From IMG/VR virus record IMGVR_UViG_3300004163_000006, positions 1 through 28,496 of that record: DNA of 28,496 nucleotides; one strand, written 5' to 3'. The notes under the pieces were generated by a model. It was not told where the DNA came from and searched no databases. It was given only the letters and a program-made list of their open reading frames with translations. This document shows, in pieces, positions 1 through 8,169 of this stretch. The translations under genes were made by a program, and so were the position numbers. Numbering within the stretch: the stretch's first letter is position 1; each line of letters opens with the position of its first letter. Origin of the DNA: a virus.

Positions 1-3000
1 CGGCGCATCTCGCGATTGATGGTCGCGGACTCGCGCGCCACATTGGCCGGCTGAAAACCCATGAGCTTCATCAGCGCATCGGCTTCGTCCACGTCCATGA
101 CCTTGCGGCCCTTGGTGTCGCGGTACTCGCCGGACTGCCACATCTGGGCAGACTTGGCGATGTTCTGCAGGGCGTTGGGGAGCATGCTGAGCCCGGCATC
201 CAGCACATCGCCGTTCAAGGCCTTCTTGCCGGCGTCCTTGTACTGGTTCACCAGGCCACCGAATGCACCGGCGAACTCCAGCACGTCCCTGGAGACGTCC
301 GTGTTCGACTTCAGCAGCATGCCGGTGCCCGGCAGCAGGTTGCCCATGCCCATGCGCACCGAGACATCCAGCGGCATGCCCGGCAGGGCCGAGAGGCCGC
401 GCTGCGCGATGTCGGCGCCGGTATCACCCAGGCCCAGCGTGTTGGCGATGAAGTCGCGCTTCCAGCCCTTGGCCGAGGTGTCGTAGCCCAGGCTCTGCAG
501 GAAGGTATCGATGAGGTCGTTCAGGTCCTCGGCGAACGGCAGGCCCTCGCTGCCGCCGGCGGCCAGCAACAGGGCAGCGGCCATGAGCACCGCGCGCCGG
601 CCGGCCACGCGTTCCTTGCTGCCCGGGGTGCCGGCGTTCCACATGCGGCCCAGCCACTCCAGGTAGTGGATGCTGAACTGCTTGAACGTCAGCGCGGTGG
701 CGCCGATGGCGTTGCGGGTCCAGTTGGGGGTGTTTCCCTTGTTGTAGAGGCCCTGGGTCTCGATGATGGCCTGCTTCGCGAAGGCGAACGGATCGGCCAT
801 GCCCTCGGCCTTGGCGGTCTGGTAGGCCGCGATGAACGTCACGCGGCGATTGAACTGCTCGGCCACCGAGAACGGCGCACCCCACAGGAACATGGCGCGC
901 TTCACGAACGGGTTTTTGCCGAACGTGCCCATGGCTTCCGCGGTGAGGTGGTGGATTTCCTGGGGGCTCACGATGCCGTCTTGCTCGCCGCGGTGCAGGG
1001 CCGCGGCCATCTCCTTGTCGGCGATCTTCCCACCAGCGGCCATGCGCGCGCTGGCCAGCAATCGTCCCGCTGCCTTCACGCCCCCGCCCCACTGGCTCAG
1101 GTAAGGCAGCGTCATCATGATGGGCTGGGTGGTGTTCACCAGGGCCGAGGCGATCGAGCCACCGATGAAGTTCATGAACATCAGGGCCCGGATGGCCCCG
1201 GCCGTCTCCTGCGGGTTCTGCACCGAGTCGACCAGCTTCACCGCTTCGTCCTTCAGGTCGCCGGCGCGGATCTCCTCGGCGGCGGCCTTGGCCTCGCCCA
1301 TGTTCATGGCGCCGGCCGCCAGGCGGGCGTTGCTGGTGACGAACGACGCCAGCACCCGGGTGACGTCATCGCTGAAGCCGGCCGTGCCCTTGCGGTTGAT
1401 GAGGCGCTTCAGCGCGCTGCGGTTGTTCTTGGTGAGGCGCAGGTATTCCTGGAACACCGCCGACTTCTCGGCGCCCACGGCATCGGCGAACATCTCCAGC
1501 GACTCCACCGGCACGCCGCTGAACAGCTTGTAGGCCTCCTGCGACATCACACCCTGCTCCACCCGGCCCTTGAACTCGGGGTCGGCGTCCAGCTCGCGCG
1601 CCATGCGGTTGGCCTGGCCCCGGGTCTCATAGAGCCCGAAGAACTGCTGCTCGCCGTCCTTGCCCTTGATGGACACCAGGTACTTGCCGAAGCGCATCAG
1701 CGGCGCGTAGCCGCGGGCCTTGAGTCGGTCCACCTTGGCGTACTTGTCGGCGATGTCGTTCCAGGTCTGGGTCAGCTGCTCGCGCTTGCCCGGGTCTGCC
1801 TCAGCATCGGCCTTGTCCTGCAGGTACTGCTCAACGGCCGCATGCAGGCCGGCGCGGTTCTCCATAGCCATGCGCTTGAGCTCGGGCGGCACATCACCCA
1901 GCAGGCGCAAGGTGTCGGCGGCCACCACCTGATCGAGCGAGCCATTCACGGCGGCGCGGAACTGCTCGTAGTGCTCGATCTGCGCTTCGGTCAAGCCGAA
2001 CTTCTCGCGCAACTCAGGCCGGGTGAACACCACACCGGGCGCCAGGTACTCGCGCTCGTAGCGGTTGCGGATGGCGCCCTCGTAGATGTCCAGCGGCGTG
2101 GCCTTCCAGCGCTTGAGCTCGCTTTCACTTACCAGGCCATCGGCGAACAGGCGGGCTTCCTTCTCGCGCGTCGTCATCGCTTCGGCCTCGCGCTGCAGGG
2201 CATCGATGCTCACCAGCTTTCCACCTTGGCGGCCGTAGTTCAGCGTGCCCTCGAAAATGGGCGCGGCCACGGCGGCGGCATCTGTGCTGCTGAGGCCGGA
2301 CTTGCTGCGGTCGGCGATGTCGGCCAGGCGCTCCAGCTTGGGCAAGATGGAGGGGGCAAAGTCGGCCGCTTCATTGGCCAGGCTACTGGTGTCCTCGATG
2401 TAGCCCTGCACGGCATCGAACACCTTCTTGAACTCGGGATGCTTCTGCGCCTTGGCGTATTGGGTGCCCACGGTCTTTTGCCACCAGGAGACCTTCTCTC
2501 CGGCGCTGGAGAACAGGTCGGAAACCTTATCCCGAATGCCCTGCTGGTTGATGCCGGCCATCATGGAGGCGGCGCGGCTGGCCTGGGCCTGGGGCGCGGC
2601 CAGGTGCTCAGGGAACACATGCACCGCGTCGGGGTCGAACCCATCCCGCCGCGCCTGCTCGGTCGGATCCTGATTGATGCCGGCGCGCGCCACGGCCGCC
2701 ACAAAAGTTTCGATCTGGGCATCCGTGAACCGCATGGACAGGCCCACGCGCTCGCTGAGCTTGTTCAGCCAGTTGCGGATCATGCCGGCCAGTTTGGACC
2801 AACCGCGCAGCTGCGTAGCTCCACCCTCCCCGGCCATGTCGGCCAGGGCTTCTTCGATGGCTTCGTCCTTGCTGATCTTGAGCTCGCGCGCCACCGAGTC
2901 GGCGCGATCGCGCAGCTTGGTGTTGGTCTGGTACATCTGCCGGATCAGGCGCTTGCCCTGCTGGCCGAACATCGCGCCCAGGCCGCGGTGAAAGGCCTCG

Positions 3001-5057
3001 TGCATCACCACGAAGTGCAGTTCCTCCGGCGTGTTCAGGTTGTCGGTGAAGACGTAGATCTGGTCCGTGCCGGGGAAGTAGGCGCCACGGACGTCGTCGC
3101 CATAGCCCGAGAGCTTGGCGCGAAGGTTCGCCGGCAGGTCGTCGAAGTTGCGCGCGACGTTGACGCGGTGCAGGCCAGCGGCCTCGTACTGGCGCGCGTA
3201 GAGCTCTGCCAGGCGGACTGGCAGGCCCTTGCCGCTGGAGCCCTTGAGCAGGTCCGAGATGCGGTTGGCCTTCGATCCTACTTCGCCTTCTTGGCCGCTT
3301 CCAGGTTGGCCTTCTGCCGGGAGTCCGGCTTCCAGTTCTTGGCCAGCTCGCGACCCTTCGCCCTGAACTCCTCGCGAGTCAGGCCTTTGCGCTCGGTAGC
3401 TTTCCCAGTCGGCTGTTGCGTTGCCATAGGTGTCCTTGTAACCCGCACCCATCTTCTGCCAGAAGGCGTCAGATTGGTCCAGGATGTCGATGATTCTGAC
3501 CGGGCCATTGGCGTTTGCCAAGATGGCGGCCACGACCTGGCGGCCGGCGCCCGTGCGTTTGTCCGTGACTTCGATGTCGTGGATGGCCTCGACCTCGCCG
3601 GCCGGATTGACCTCCAGCGCGGCTTCGCCAAGCACCCCGCCGTCGTTGTCGACGATGAGGAAGCGGTGGGCCGTGTTGCCATCCTTCACCTGGGCGTTGT
3701 GACCCAGCGGCAGCGCGTCGTCGGCGAAGTCGTCCTCGGTGTTGAGCTGCTGGATGGCGATGAGGGAAGCACCCGGGCCGTAGTACTCCGGGCCGGCGGT
3801 GTTGCGGTCGGTGCGGGTCCAGCGCAGCGCGGCGCGCTCGGGGTCGGCGCGGCGGCTGGCCTTGGCAGTCGTTTTGCGAAAAACCGTCTCGCCGGTCTTC
3901 GCGTCCATCGTCATGGCATATCCGGGGTCCTTGCGCCGGTTCGTCTGCTCTCGCATGACCGCGTCGGGTATCTCAACGTCGGCAGGGACACGCACCTCAT
4001 TGACGCGTGAATCCGGCGCCATCATTTCGGCGATGCGCGCCTCGACGTCAACCGCTGACGCTTCGGCCGGCGTGCCGCCAGCCTGTGCCTGCTCCGAAAC
4101 CTTCGCCAGCGGCTTTTTGGTCTTAGCCGGGTCACGCACCCAGGCCTTGAACTCGTCCACGCTCATCGGCGTGATGGCCTTGAGGCCCTTCCAGCCCTTG
4201 GCGTAGTCGCCCTTCTTGAGGTCGGCGATCTCCGATTCTGAGAAGCCTAGATCCTCCAGAGCCGCGTCATCGCCCTTACGCAACGCGGCGTTGGCAACCT
4301 TCATCCGGTCCTGCAACTCCTCGCGCTCAGTGAGGCGCTGGCGCAGGCTTTCCAACTCAGCCTCTGGAGAGTTGTCCACGGGCCCACGTGCCGCGCGCTC
4401 CATACGCTTGATGCCGCGCTGCAGGTACTCGCGCGCTTCATCGGCGCGCTTGCGCTCGGTCTCCATGCGCTTGCGGTTGCGCTCGACAGGGAAGTGGGCA
4501 GGACCAGCAATCATGCTGGACATCACGCGGCTGCGAGCACTCAATACTGCAAGGTATCGCGACCGATACCCCTCGGCAACATCCTGGAAGACCTCGGTAA
4601 TGCGGTCGAGCGCGGCCTGATCGGTTCCTGCCATGCGCGCAGCCTGATCCCAAGCAGATCGAAGGGTCTGCTGGAAGCCCTGCTGTTCTTGCACAGCGCG
4701 CTCATCTGGAACATGGGACGTGCCCGCGTGGGCCTGATATGCGGCGGCCCTCGGAATATCGACAACAGGCGGCATCGACGCATAGGTGCTCTGGAACTCC
4801 TTGCGCTCCTTCGGATGGGAACTTGACAACCAACCCTTCCGATCCGCTGTCCCCGCATCTTCCGCTGCAGCTGCTTCAGCCTGACCAGACAGCATGCCAC
4901 GCACCTTGGCCAGTTGCTCATCAACAGCCTTGCGCGCAGCCTCGAGCGGCTTCTCCCCGCTCCGGCGCAACTCGGTAGACCTGGCCAGGATGGCGGCCTT
5001 GTCATCAGGGTGGATGGCAGATCCAGCCTTCTTCAAGCAGGTCGTCAATGAGGTCAT
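1..5057 (-). CDS. Giant multidomain virion protein, polyvalent type (partial, runs off left edge)
   Basis: At least 1685 codons without a stop. ATG at 5057 overlaps the preceding stop (ATGA). Visible order: helical N-terminus (1-60); coiled coil (about 190-280, REELQDRMKVANAALRK); residues 284-320 repeat the tail of the pyrophosphatase domain of the 937-residue protein; a GNAT-like domain (about 455-540, TDKRTGAGRQVVAAILAN); a low-complexity linker (544-594) overprinted by a nested gene; a zincin-type metallopeptidase domain with H686-E-A-F-H690 and likely third ligand E735/E736 in EEALADMA; then WLNKLSERVGL and long helical regions with hydrophobic stretches (GGSIASALVNTTQPIMMTLP; RRAVLMAAALLLAAGG near 1487). 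Such proteins are packaged and injected with DNA. The C-terminus is not visible. Confidence 0.85.
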   Translation of the reverse strand, partial: MTSLTTCLKKAGSAIHPDDKAAILARSTELRRSGEKPLEAARKAVDEQLAKVRGMLSGQAEAAAAEDAGTADRKGWLSSSHPKERKEFQSTYASMPPVVDIPRAAAYQAHAGTSHVPDERAVQEQQGFQQTLRSAWDQAARMAGTDQAALDRITEVFQDVAEGYRSRYLAVLSARSRVMSSMIAGPAHFPVERNRKRMETERKRADEAREYLQRGIKRMERAARGPVDNSPEAELESLRQRLTEREELQDRMKVANAALRKGDDAALEDLGFSESEIADLKKGDYAKGWKGLKAITPMSVDEFKAWVRDPAKTKKPLAKVSEQAQAGGTPAEASAVDVEARIAEMMAPDSRVNEVRVPADVEIPDAVMREQTNRRKDPGYAMTMDAKTGETVFRKTTAKASRRADPERAALRWTRTDRNTAGPEYYGPGASLIAIQQLNTEDDFADDALPLGHNAQVKDGNTAHRFLIVDNDGGVLGEAALEVNPAGEVEAIHDIEVTDKRTGAGRQVVAAILANANGPVRIIDILDQSDAFWQKMGAGYKDTYGNATADWESYRAQRPDSRGVQGEGSRAGQELEAGLPAEGQPGSGQEGEVGSKANRISDLLKGSSGKGLPVRLAELYARQYEAAGLHRVNVARNFDDLPANLRAKLSGYGDDVRGAYFPGTDQIYVFTDNLNTPEELHFVVMHEAFHRGLGAMFGQQGKRLIRQMYQTNTKLRDRADSVARELKISKDEAIEEALADMAGEGGATQLRGWSKLAGMIRNWLNKLSERVGLSMRFTDAQIETFVAAVARAGINQDPTEQARRDGFDPDAVHVFPEHLAAPQAQASRAASMMAGINQQGIRDKVSDLFSSAGEKVSWWQKTVGTQYAKAQKHPEFKKVFDAVQGYIEDTSSLANEAADFAPSILPKLERLADIADRSKSGLSSTDAAAVAAPIFEGTLNYGRQGGKLVSIDALQREAEAMTTREKEARLFADGLVSESELKRWKATPLDIYEGAIRNRYEREYLAPGVVFTRPELREKFGLTEAQIEHYEQFRAAVNGSLDQVVAADTLRLLGDVPPELKRMAMENRAGLHAAVEQYLQDKADAEADPGKREQLTQTWNDIADKYAKVDRLKARGYAPLMRFGKYLVSIKGKDGEQQFFGLYETRGQANRMARELDADPEFKGRVEQGVMSQEAYKLFSGVPVESLEMFADAVGAEKSAVFQEYLRLTKNNRSALKRLINRKGTAGFSDDVTRVLASFVTSNARLAAGAMNMGEAKAAAEEIRAGDLKDEAVKLVDSVQNPQETAGAIRALMFMNFIGGSIASALVNTTQPIMMTLPYLSQWGGGVKAAGRLLASARMAAGGKIADKEMAAALHRGEQDGIVSPQEIHHLTAEAMGTFGKNPFVKRAMFLWGAPFSVAEQFNRRVTFIAAYQTAKAEGMADPFAFAKQAIIETQGLYNKGNTPNWTRNAIGATALTFKQFSIHYLEWLGRMWNAGTPGSKERVAGRRAVLMAAALLLAAGGSEGLPFAEDLNDLIDTFLQSLGYDTSAKGWKRDFIANTLGLGDTGADIAQRGLSALPGMPLDVSVRMGMGNLLPGTGMLLKSNTDVSRDVLEFAGAFGGLVNQYKDAGKKALNGDVLDAGLSMLPNALQNIAKSAQMWQSGEYRDTKGRKVMDVDEADALMKLMGFQPANVARESATINREMR
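3278..3427 (-). CDS. Nested small basic gene (+1 frame) inside the giant virion protein gene
   Basis: 49 residues: MATQQPTGKATERKGLTREE, FRAKGRELAKNWKPDSRQKA and NLEAAKKAK. ATG 3427 has AAGGA five bases upstream. By hand count 40 of 49 codons end in G/C, against 23 of 49 in the overlapping frame of the giant gene, whose product here is a Gly/Glu/Gln linker between the GNAT-like and metallopeptidase domains. The product is lysine/arginine-rich and helical, resembling a small DNA- or RNA-binding protein, but has no recognised family. The frame stays open further upstream to 3682; the Ser/Arg/Pro-rich part before the ATG is a shadow. Confidence 0.62.
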   Translation of the reverse strand: MATQQPTGKATERKGLTREEFRAKGRELAKNWKPDSRQKANLEAAKKAK

Positions 5058-6409
5058 GCGAAAGCTCCAACGCTCGTAAGTACAGCCATCACCATGGCGA
5101 TCTCTTCTTCCTCGGCGCGCTCGCGCTGGTACCGACGCTGGGCCTGTTCAATGGTGCCGCCACCGCCGGCTGATGATGTGGGCGCCTGGGGTGCGGGTGT
5201 GCTGCCATCCGATAGCGCAAGGGCTGTCGACGTCTCCACCGCCATGCCAGCCACCAGCTTTTGCACAGCGACCAGGGCAAACGCCACGTCGGATTCCGTC
5301 GCCGTCCCCACTGGGCCGGATACGCCTGAACTGAGCGGCAGCGCCAAGTCGGTCTCGACAGACATCCCCACCGGCAAGCGCTGCACCGCGGCCAGCGCAA
5401 GTGCTGTATCCGTCTCGGTGGCAATGCCAACGGGAGACGCCTGACCTGAGCCGAGCTGCAGCGCGGTGTCGGTCTCGCTGGAAATTCCTACCAGTAGCGA
5501 CTGCACAGCAGCCAGCGGAATCGACGCATCTGACTCTGCGGACAGACCGCATGCCAGTGATTGCAGTGCGGGTAGTGCAAGTGCCGCGCTTGATTCGGTG
5601 CAAAGGCCTACCGGCAGGATCTGCTTGGCACCAAGACTGAAGGCGGTGTCTGTCTCTGTCGCAATGCCAACCGCGCCACCGCTCCCAGCAGCCGGCGCGA
5701 ACGCGAACCTGCTTCTCGCTGAAAAGTTTTGCCAAGGGTTCGCCGACAGTTCTGCCGTGTAGCCAGCGTCCAGATAGGTCGACGCGCGCGCATAGAGGCT
5801 GTAGTGGCCCTGGGCCTGCGCGTTGTATCCAGAGCCAAGATACTCTGTGGTCTTGCTCGCGTTCCCGACGAAGGCAGATGACGCAGACTGCACAGCCCCG
5901 TTGACGGCTAGCCGCGCAGATTGGGCTGAGCTGTCGGCGATCGTGTCGAACGTCAGCACGATTCGCAGAGGCACACCAATGGCAGCGACGCCTGTGAACG
6001 TAATCCGATAGGAACCTTGCCACCAGAGCCGAATGTCAGCGCCGTTCCGCTGCAGAACAGCATGTGGCGCAGCGCTTGTTGGCGTCGTTGCCAGCGACCA
6101 AATGCCGTGCCCGCCCGTCACCGAGGTGGGCGTGAAGACGATGACGACGGTCAGCGGCCCGGTCGTTATCGGGTTGGTCCTGGAGAAATACCCGGTGCCT
6201 GTGTTCTGGACGCTCGTGCCGGCGGCGCACGTAGCTGCAGCGAGCGAGCCGGTGTTGTTTGCCGTCCAGGCGCCGTCTGTCGTGATGTCGAACCACGCCG
6301 GCCCGTTCGGCAGGCAAAGCGCTGTCGGCAACAGGTCGTCGCCGATCTGTGGTGCGTCGTGTAGTGCCGGCTGGCTGTCCCACGGCAGCGGTAGGCGGCG
6401 CACGGCCAT
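5054..6409 (-). CDS. LamG/ConA-like protein with eight 20-residue repeats (probable host-binding or virion surface)
   Basis: 451 residues. Residues about 38-228 look like a LamG/concanavalin-like beta-sandwich (GTGYFSRTNPITTGPLTVVI; HGIWSLATTP; DIRLWWQGSYRITF; PLRIVLTFDT) that ends in the typical phrase ELSANPWQNF. Residues 247-402 are nearly eight tandem copies of a 20-residue unit (consensus VG-x-x-TETDTALAL-x-x-VQ-x-LP). A Pro/Gly linker and a charged helix (RRYQRERAEEEEIAMVMAVL) finish the protein. LamG-like domains at this point in phage genomes usually bind sugars on the host surface; this is not proven here. The stop overlaps the giant gene start as ATGA. Confidence 0.8.
   Translation of the reverse strand: MAVRRLPLPWDSQPALHDAPQIGDDLLPTALCLPNGPAWFDITTDGAWTANNTGSLAAATCAAGTSVQNTGTGYFSRTNPITTGPLTVVIVFTPTSVTGGHGIWSLATTPTSAAPHAVLQRNGADIRLWWQGSYRITFTGVAAIGVPLRIVLTFDTIADSSAQSARLAVNGAVQSASSAFVGNASKTTEYLGSGYNAQAQGHYSLYARASTYLDAGYTAELSANPWQNFSARSRFAFAPAAGSGGAVGIATETDTAFSLGAKQILPVGLCTESSAALALPALQSLACGLSAESDASIPLAAVQSLLVGISSETDTALQLGSGQASPVGIATETDTALALAAVQRLPVGMSVETDLALPLSSGVSGPVGTATESDVAFALVAVQKLVAGMAVETSTALALSDGSTPAPQAPTSSAGGGGTIEQAQRRYQRERAEEEEIAMVMAVLTSVGAFA
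5204..5671 (-). repeat. 60-bp tandem coding repeat array (7.8 units)
   Basis: Encodes residues 247-402 of the LamG-like protein. Units are exactly 20 codons, for example VGIATETDTAFSLGAKQILP, VGISSETDTALQLGSGQASP, VGIATETDTALALAAVQRLP and VGMSVETDLALPLSSGVSGP. The E-T/S-D core is kept in nearly all copies, while the last eight positions vary. DNA copies are diverged, so the array is not newly expanded. Confidence 0.85.
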
Positions 6410-6412
6410 AGG

Positions 6413-6826
6413 TCAGGCCATCCGATGCTCGTTGAAGACGGCAGAAATGGTGATGGCGCGCGTGCCGCCCTGGGGCGCCGCAGACGACAGCTTGAACTTT
6501 TGCTTGCCCGACACGTTCAGGGTGTAGGTGCGGGTCGCTGGGTCCTCGCCCGGGGTATTGGCTGCCACGGTGTCCATCGGCGCCAGCGCCTGGGCGTGCT
6601 CGTCGCTGTCGTAAGTCGTGCCATCAGCAGACCACTTGACCCACAGGTTCACCACATCGCCGGACGCAGGTGTGCCGCTGTTGTCCACCGTGATCTGCAG
6701 CGAGGCTTGCACGGTGTCGGCATGAATCGTGATTGCATCAGAGTCGAAGCGTGCCGACGAGTTCAGAGACTTGGTACTGGCTGCTGCCCATTGGACCGTT
6801 GTCGCGTTGGTGTTGCTGTTGGCCAT
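6413..6826 (-). CDS. Beta-rich tail-associated protein
   Basis: 137 residues, Thr/Ser/Ala-rich with clear beta alternation: SDAITIHADTVQASLQITVD, GDVVNLWVKWSADGTTYDSD, TRTYTLNVSGKQKFKLSSAA and TRAITISAVFNEHRMA. It looks like one immunoglobulin-like or jelly-roll beta-sandwich. It is coupled to the preceding gene by TAATG and ends three bases before the next start. Its place directly before the LamG-like repeat protein suggests it is part of the same host-binding or tail-tip assembly; this is inference. Confidence 0.74.
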   Translation of the reverse strand: MANSNTNATTVQWAAASTKSLNSSARFDSDAITIHADTVQASLQITVDNSGTPASGDVVNLWVKWSADGTTYDSDEHAQALAPMDTVAANTPGEDPATRTYTLNVSGKQKFKLSSAAPQGGTRAITISAVFNEHRMA

Positions 6827-7308
6827 TACGCGCCCCGTGCGGCCTGAACATCCGCATAACCAATGGCGCCCTCGTAGCCCATCGTCGCTGGGATGGCATC
6901 GGTGCCAGTTCCGGATGCGAGCACCTTCTCACCCAGTGTGGCCAAGCGCTTGCAGTGGCCATACACCGAGGCACGCACATTCAGATCAGCCGCTGTGCCG
7001 ACCCAGGTGGCATCGATGCCCGCACGTACATTGGCCTTGGACGGGTTGAACACGCGCTCGGCGTTGTTGAACATCCACTCCAAAATGCGCGCCTTGCCGA
7101 CGCTGAGGTTGTCAACCCGTGTCCAATCCATGCCGTTCTGCATGATCTCGTCCTGGCTCACGGTAGTGCGCCAGACGACGAAATCAGCGGTTGGCTGGTT
7201 CAGCTGGTCCGCAATGAATGCAGCATTCGTGCTGTCGTTCGGCAAGGCGGCCCAGGCTGGTACGCTGGCAATATATGCCTTCAAGGCTGCGAGTTGTGCG
7301 CTGTTCAT
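6826..7308 (-). CDS. Conserved-looking phage protein, unknown function
   Basis: 160 residues beginning MNSAQLAALKAYIASVPAWA. The body is helical with aromatic residues (ADFVVWRTTVSQDEIMQNGM; ARILEWMFNNAERVFNPSKA; ASVYGHCKRLATLGEKVLAS). The C-terminus reads GTDAIPATMGYEGAIGYADV. GAGG lies five to six bases before the ATG. The stop TAA shares a base with the next ATG (TAATG). The mostly helical architecture differs from its beta-rich neighbours, so it may be a chaperone or assembly factor rather than a fibre, but nothing decides this. Confidence 0.75.
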   Translation of the reverse strand: MNSAQLAALKAYIASVPAWAALPNDSTNAAFIADQLNQPTADFVVWRTTVSQDEIMQNGMDWTRVDNLSVGKARILEWMFNNAERVFNPSKANVRAGIDATWVGTAADLNVRASVYGHCKRLATLGEKVLASGTGTDAIPATMGYEGAIGYADVQAARGA

Positions 7309-7315
7309 GAGGGCC

Positions 7316-7777
7316 TCAGCTTGCGCGGTAGAAGACGCCAGTCGTCATCTGGATGTCGGCACCGCTCGGGGTCTGCGCGAAGTCGAACATCGTGAGAGGA
7401 ATGATGCTGGCATCGGTGCCGCTGGTGGTGTCGGCGTCGTAGCAGACGGCGATCTTGCTGATCGCATTGCCTGTGGCTGCCGTCCAGGTGACTGTGGGGA
7501 GGCTGATGTCGTAGCGGTCATTTGCATCGTCGGGTGCCGGTAGCGCCGCCAGATCGGCATCCGTCAGGGTCTTGCGCCCCATCGTGGTCTGCTCGTTGGT
7601 TGTTCCCAGCAGCAGCGCCGCCAGATCGTCCTTGTCGATCAAGGTGGCATCGGTTTCAAGTCCCGTGGTTTCGATGGGGACCAAGATGATGGCCGAGTTC
7701 GCCGGGTCGTTGGACTTGACACGGTTGTAGAACTCAACCACGCGCCCCTTGGCGATGTTGAAGACGATGTTTGCCAT
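7316..7777 (-). CDS. Conserved-looking phage structural protein, unknown function
   Basis: 153 residues. It begins MANIVFNIAKGRVVEFYNRV and is Asp/Thr/Ala-rich with beta segments (SAIILVPIETTGLETDATLI; ISKIAVCYDADTTSGTDASI) and a C-terminal SGADIQMTTGVFYRAS. AGAGG lies about five bases before the ATG. The NIVFN-x-AKGR start and the acidic DKDDL and PAPDDANDRYD segments are the most characteristic features. It lies in a run of four small genes before the LamG-repeat protein; a virion or fibre-assembly role is likely but not demonstrated. Confidence 0.75.
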   Translation of the reverse strand: MANIVFNIAKGRVVEFYNRVKSNDPANSAIILVPIETTGLETDATLIDKDDLAALLLGTTNEQTTMGRKTLTDADLAALPAPDDANDRYDISLPTVTWTAATGNAISKIAVCYDADTTSGTDASIIPLTMFDFAQTPSGADIQMTTGVFYRAS

Positions 7778-7788
7778 ACCTGCCTCTG

Positions 7789-8169
7789 CTACTTGATCTT
7801 GGTGACGGTGAAGGCCTCCATCGGCCCGTTACCGGTGCGCCCCCGATCCACCGTGATCTTGAGCGCTGACCAGTCGCTAGCTTGCAGCGTCGGGTGCACG
7901 TTCACTGTGGGCGGATCTTGTTTGGGGACATTGACCTGCACCGCTGGCGGCGAGACCGTCACCTCCAGCTTCAGGCCCTTGATGGCGGACACCAGCGGCC
8001 CGAGGTCCAGGGGCTTCTCTTCGCGCTCGCTCTCGGGCTTCTCCATCAGCGCCACGATGTCGGCCAGGGAGCTGCCGATCTCGGTCAGCAGACCCTCGAA
8101 GGCCTTCATCTCAGCGCCTCGGTCCTTCATGGAGCGAAGCAGTTTCTCGATGTCGTCGATTGCAGTCAT
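7789..8169 (-). CDS. Small protein: N-terminal helix, C-terminal beta region
   Basis: 126 residues from ATG at 8169, which forms ATGA with the preceding stop and has AAGGAG eight bases upstream; a GTG three codons earlier is less well placed. Residues 1-55 form a coiled coil (IDDIEKLLRSMKDRGAEMKA; GSSLADIVALMEKPESEREE). Residues 70-126 are beta-type with alternating Val/Pro (VTVSPPAVQVNVPKQDPPTV) ending GPMEAFTVTKIK. A coil followed by short strands suggests a trimeric fibre-associated or assembly protein at the start of the distal tail/fibre cluster. No firm family. Confidence 0.72.
   Translation of the reverse strand: MTAIDDIEKLLRSMKDRGAEMKAFEGLLTEIGSSLADIVALMEKPESEREEKPLDLGPLVSAIKGLKLEVTVSPPAVQVNVPKQDPPTVNVHPTLQASDWSALKITVDRGRTGNGPMEAFTVTKIK

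Noticed and set aside
666-4010. A plus-strand open frame of 1114 codons
   Set aside because: It is antisense to the giant minus-strand gene with codons in the same register; GC-rich coding DNA often leaves this frame open. The predicted product is rich in His, Gly, Leu and Ala without recognisable domains, whereas the minus frame has clear ones.
4541-5005. Minus-strand alternative frame at the start of the giant gene
   Set aside because: Ser/Arg/Pro-rich shadow composition; the overlapping giant-gene frame here has normal codon use and protein-like helices.
5204-5671. Possible CRISPR-like or diversity-generating repeat array
   Set aside because: The 60-bp units are in-frame protein repeats with no spacers. 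No reverse transcriptase, template repeat or C-type lectin target is in the window.
5148-6023. Minus-strand alternative frame of 291 codons inside the LamG-repeat gene
   Set aside because: Cys/Arg/His/Trp-rich composition and mirrored repeat periodicity show it is a shadow; unlike the two nested genes it has no strong ribosome site or favourable codon use.
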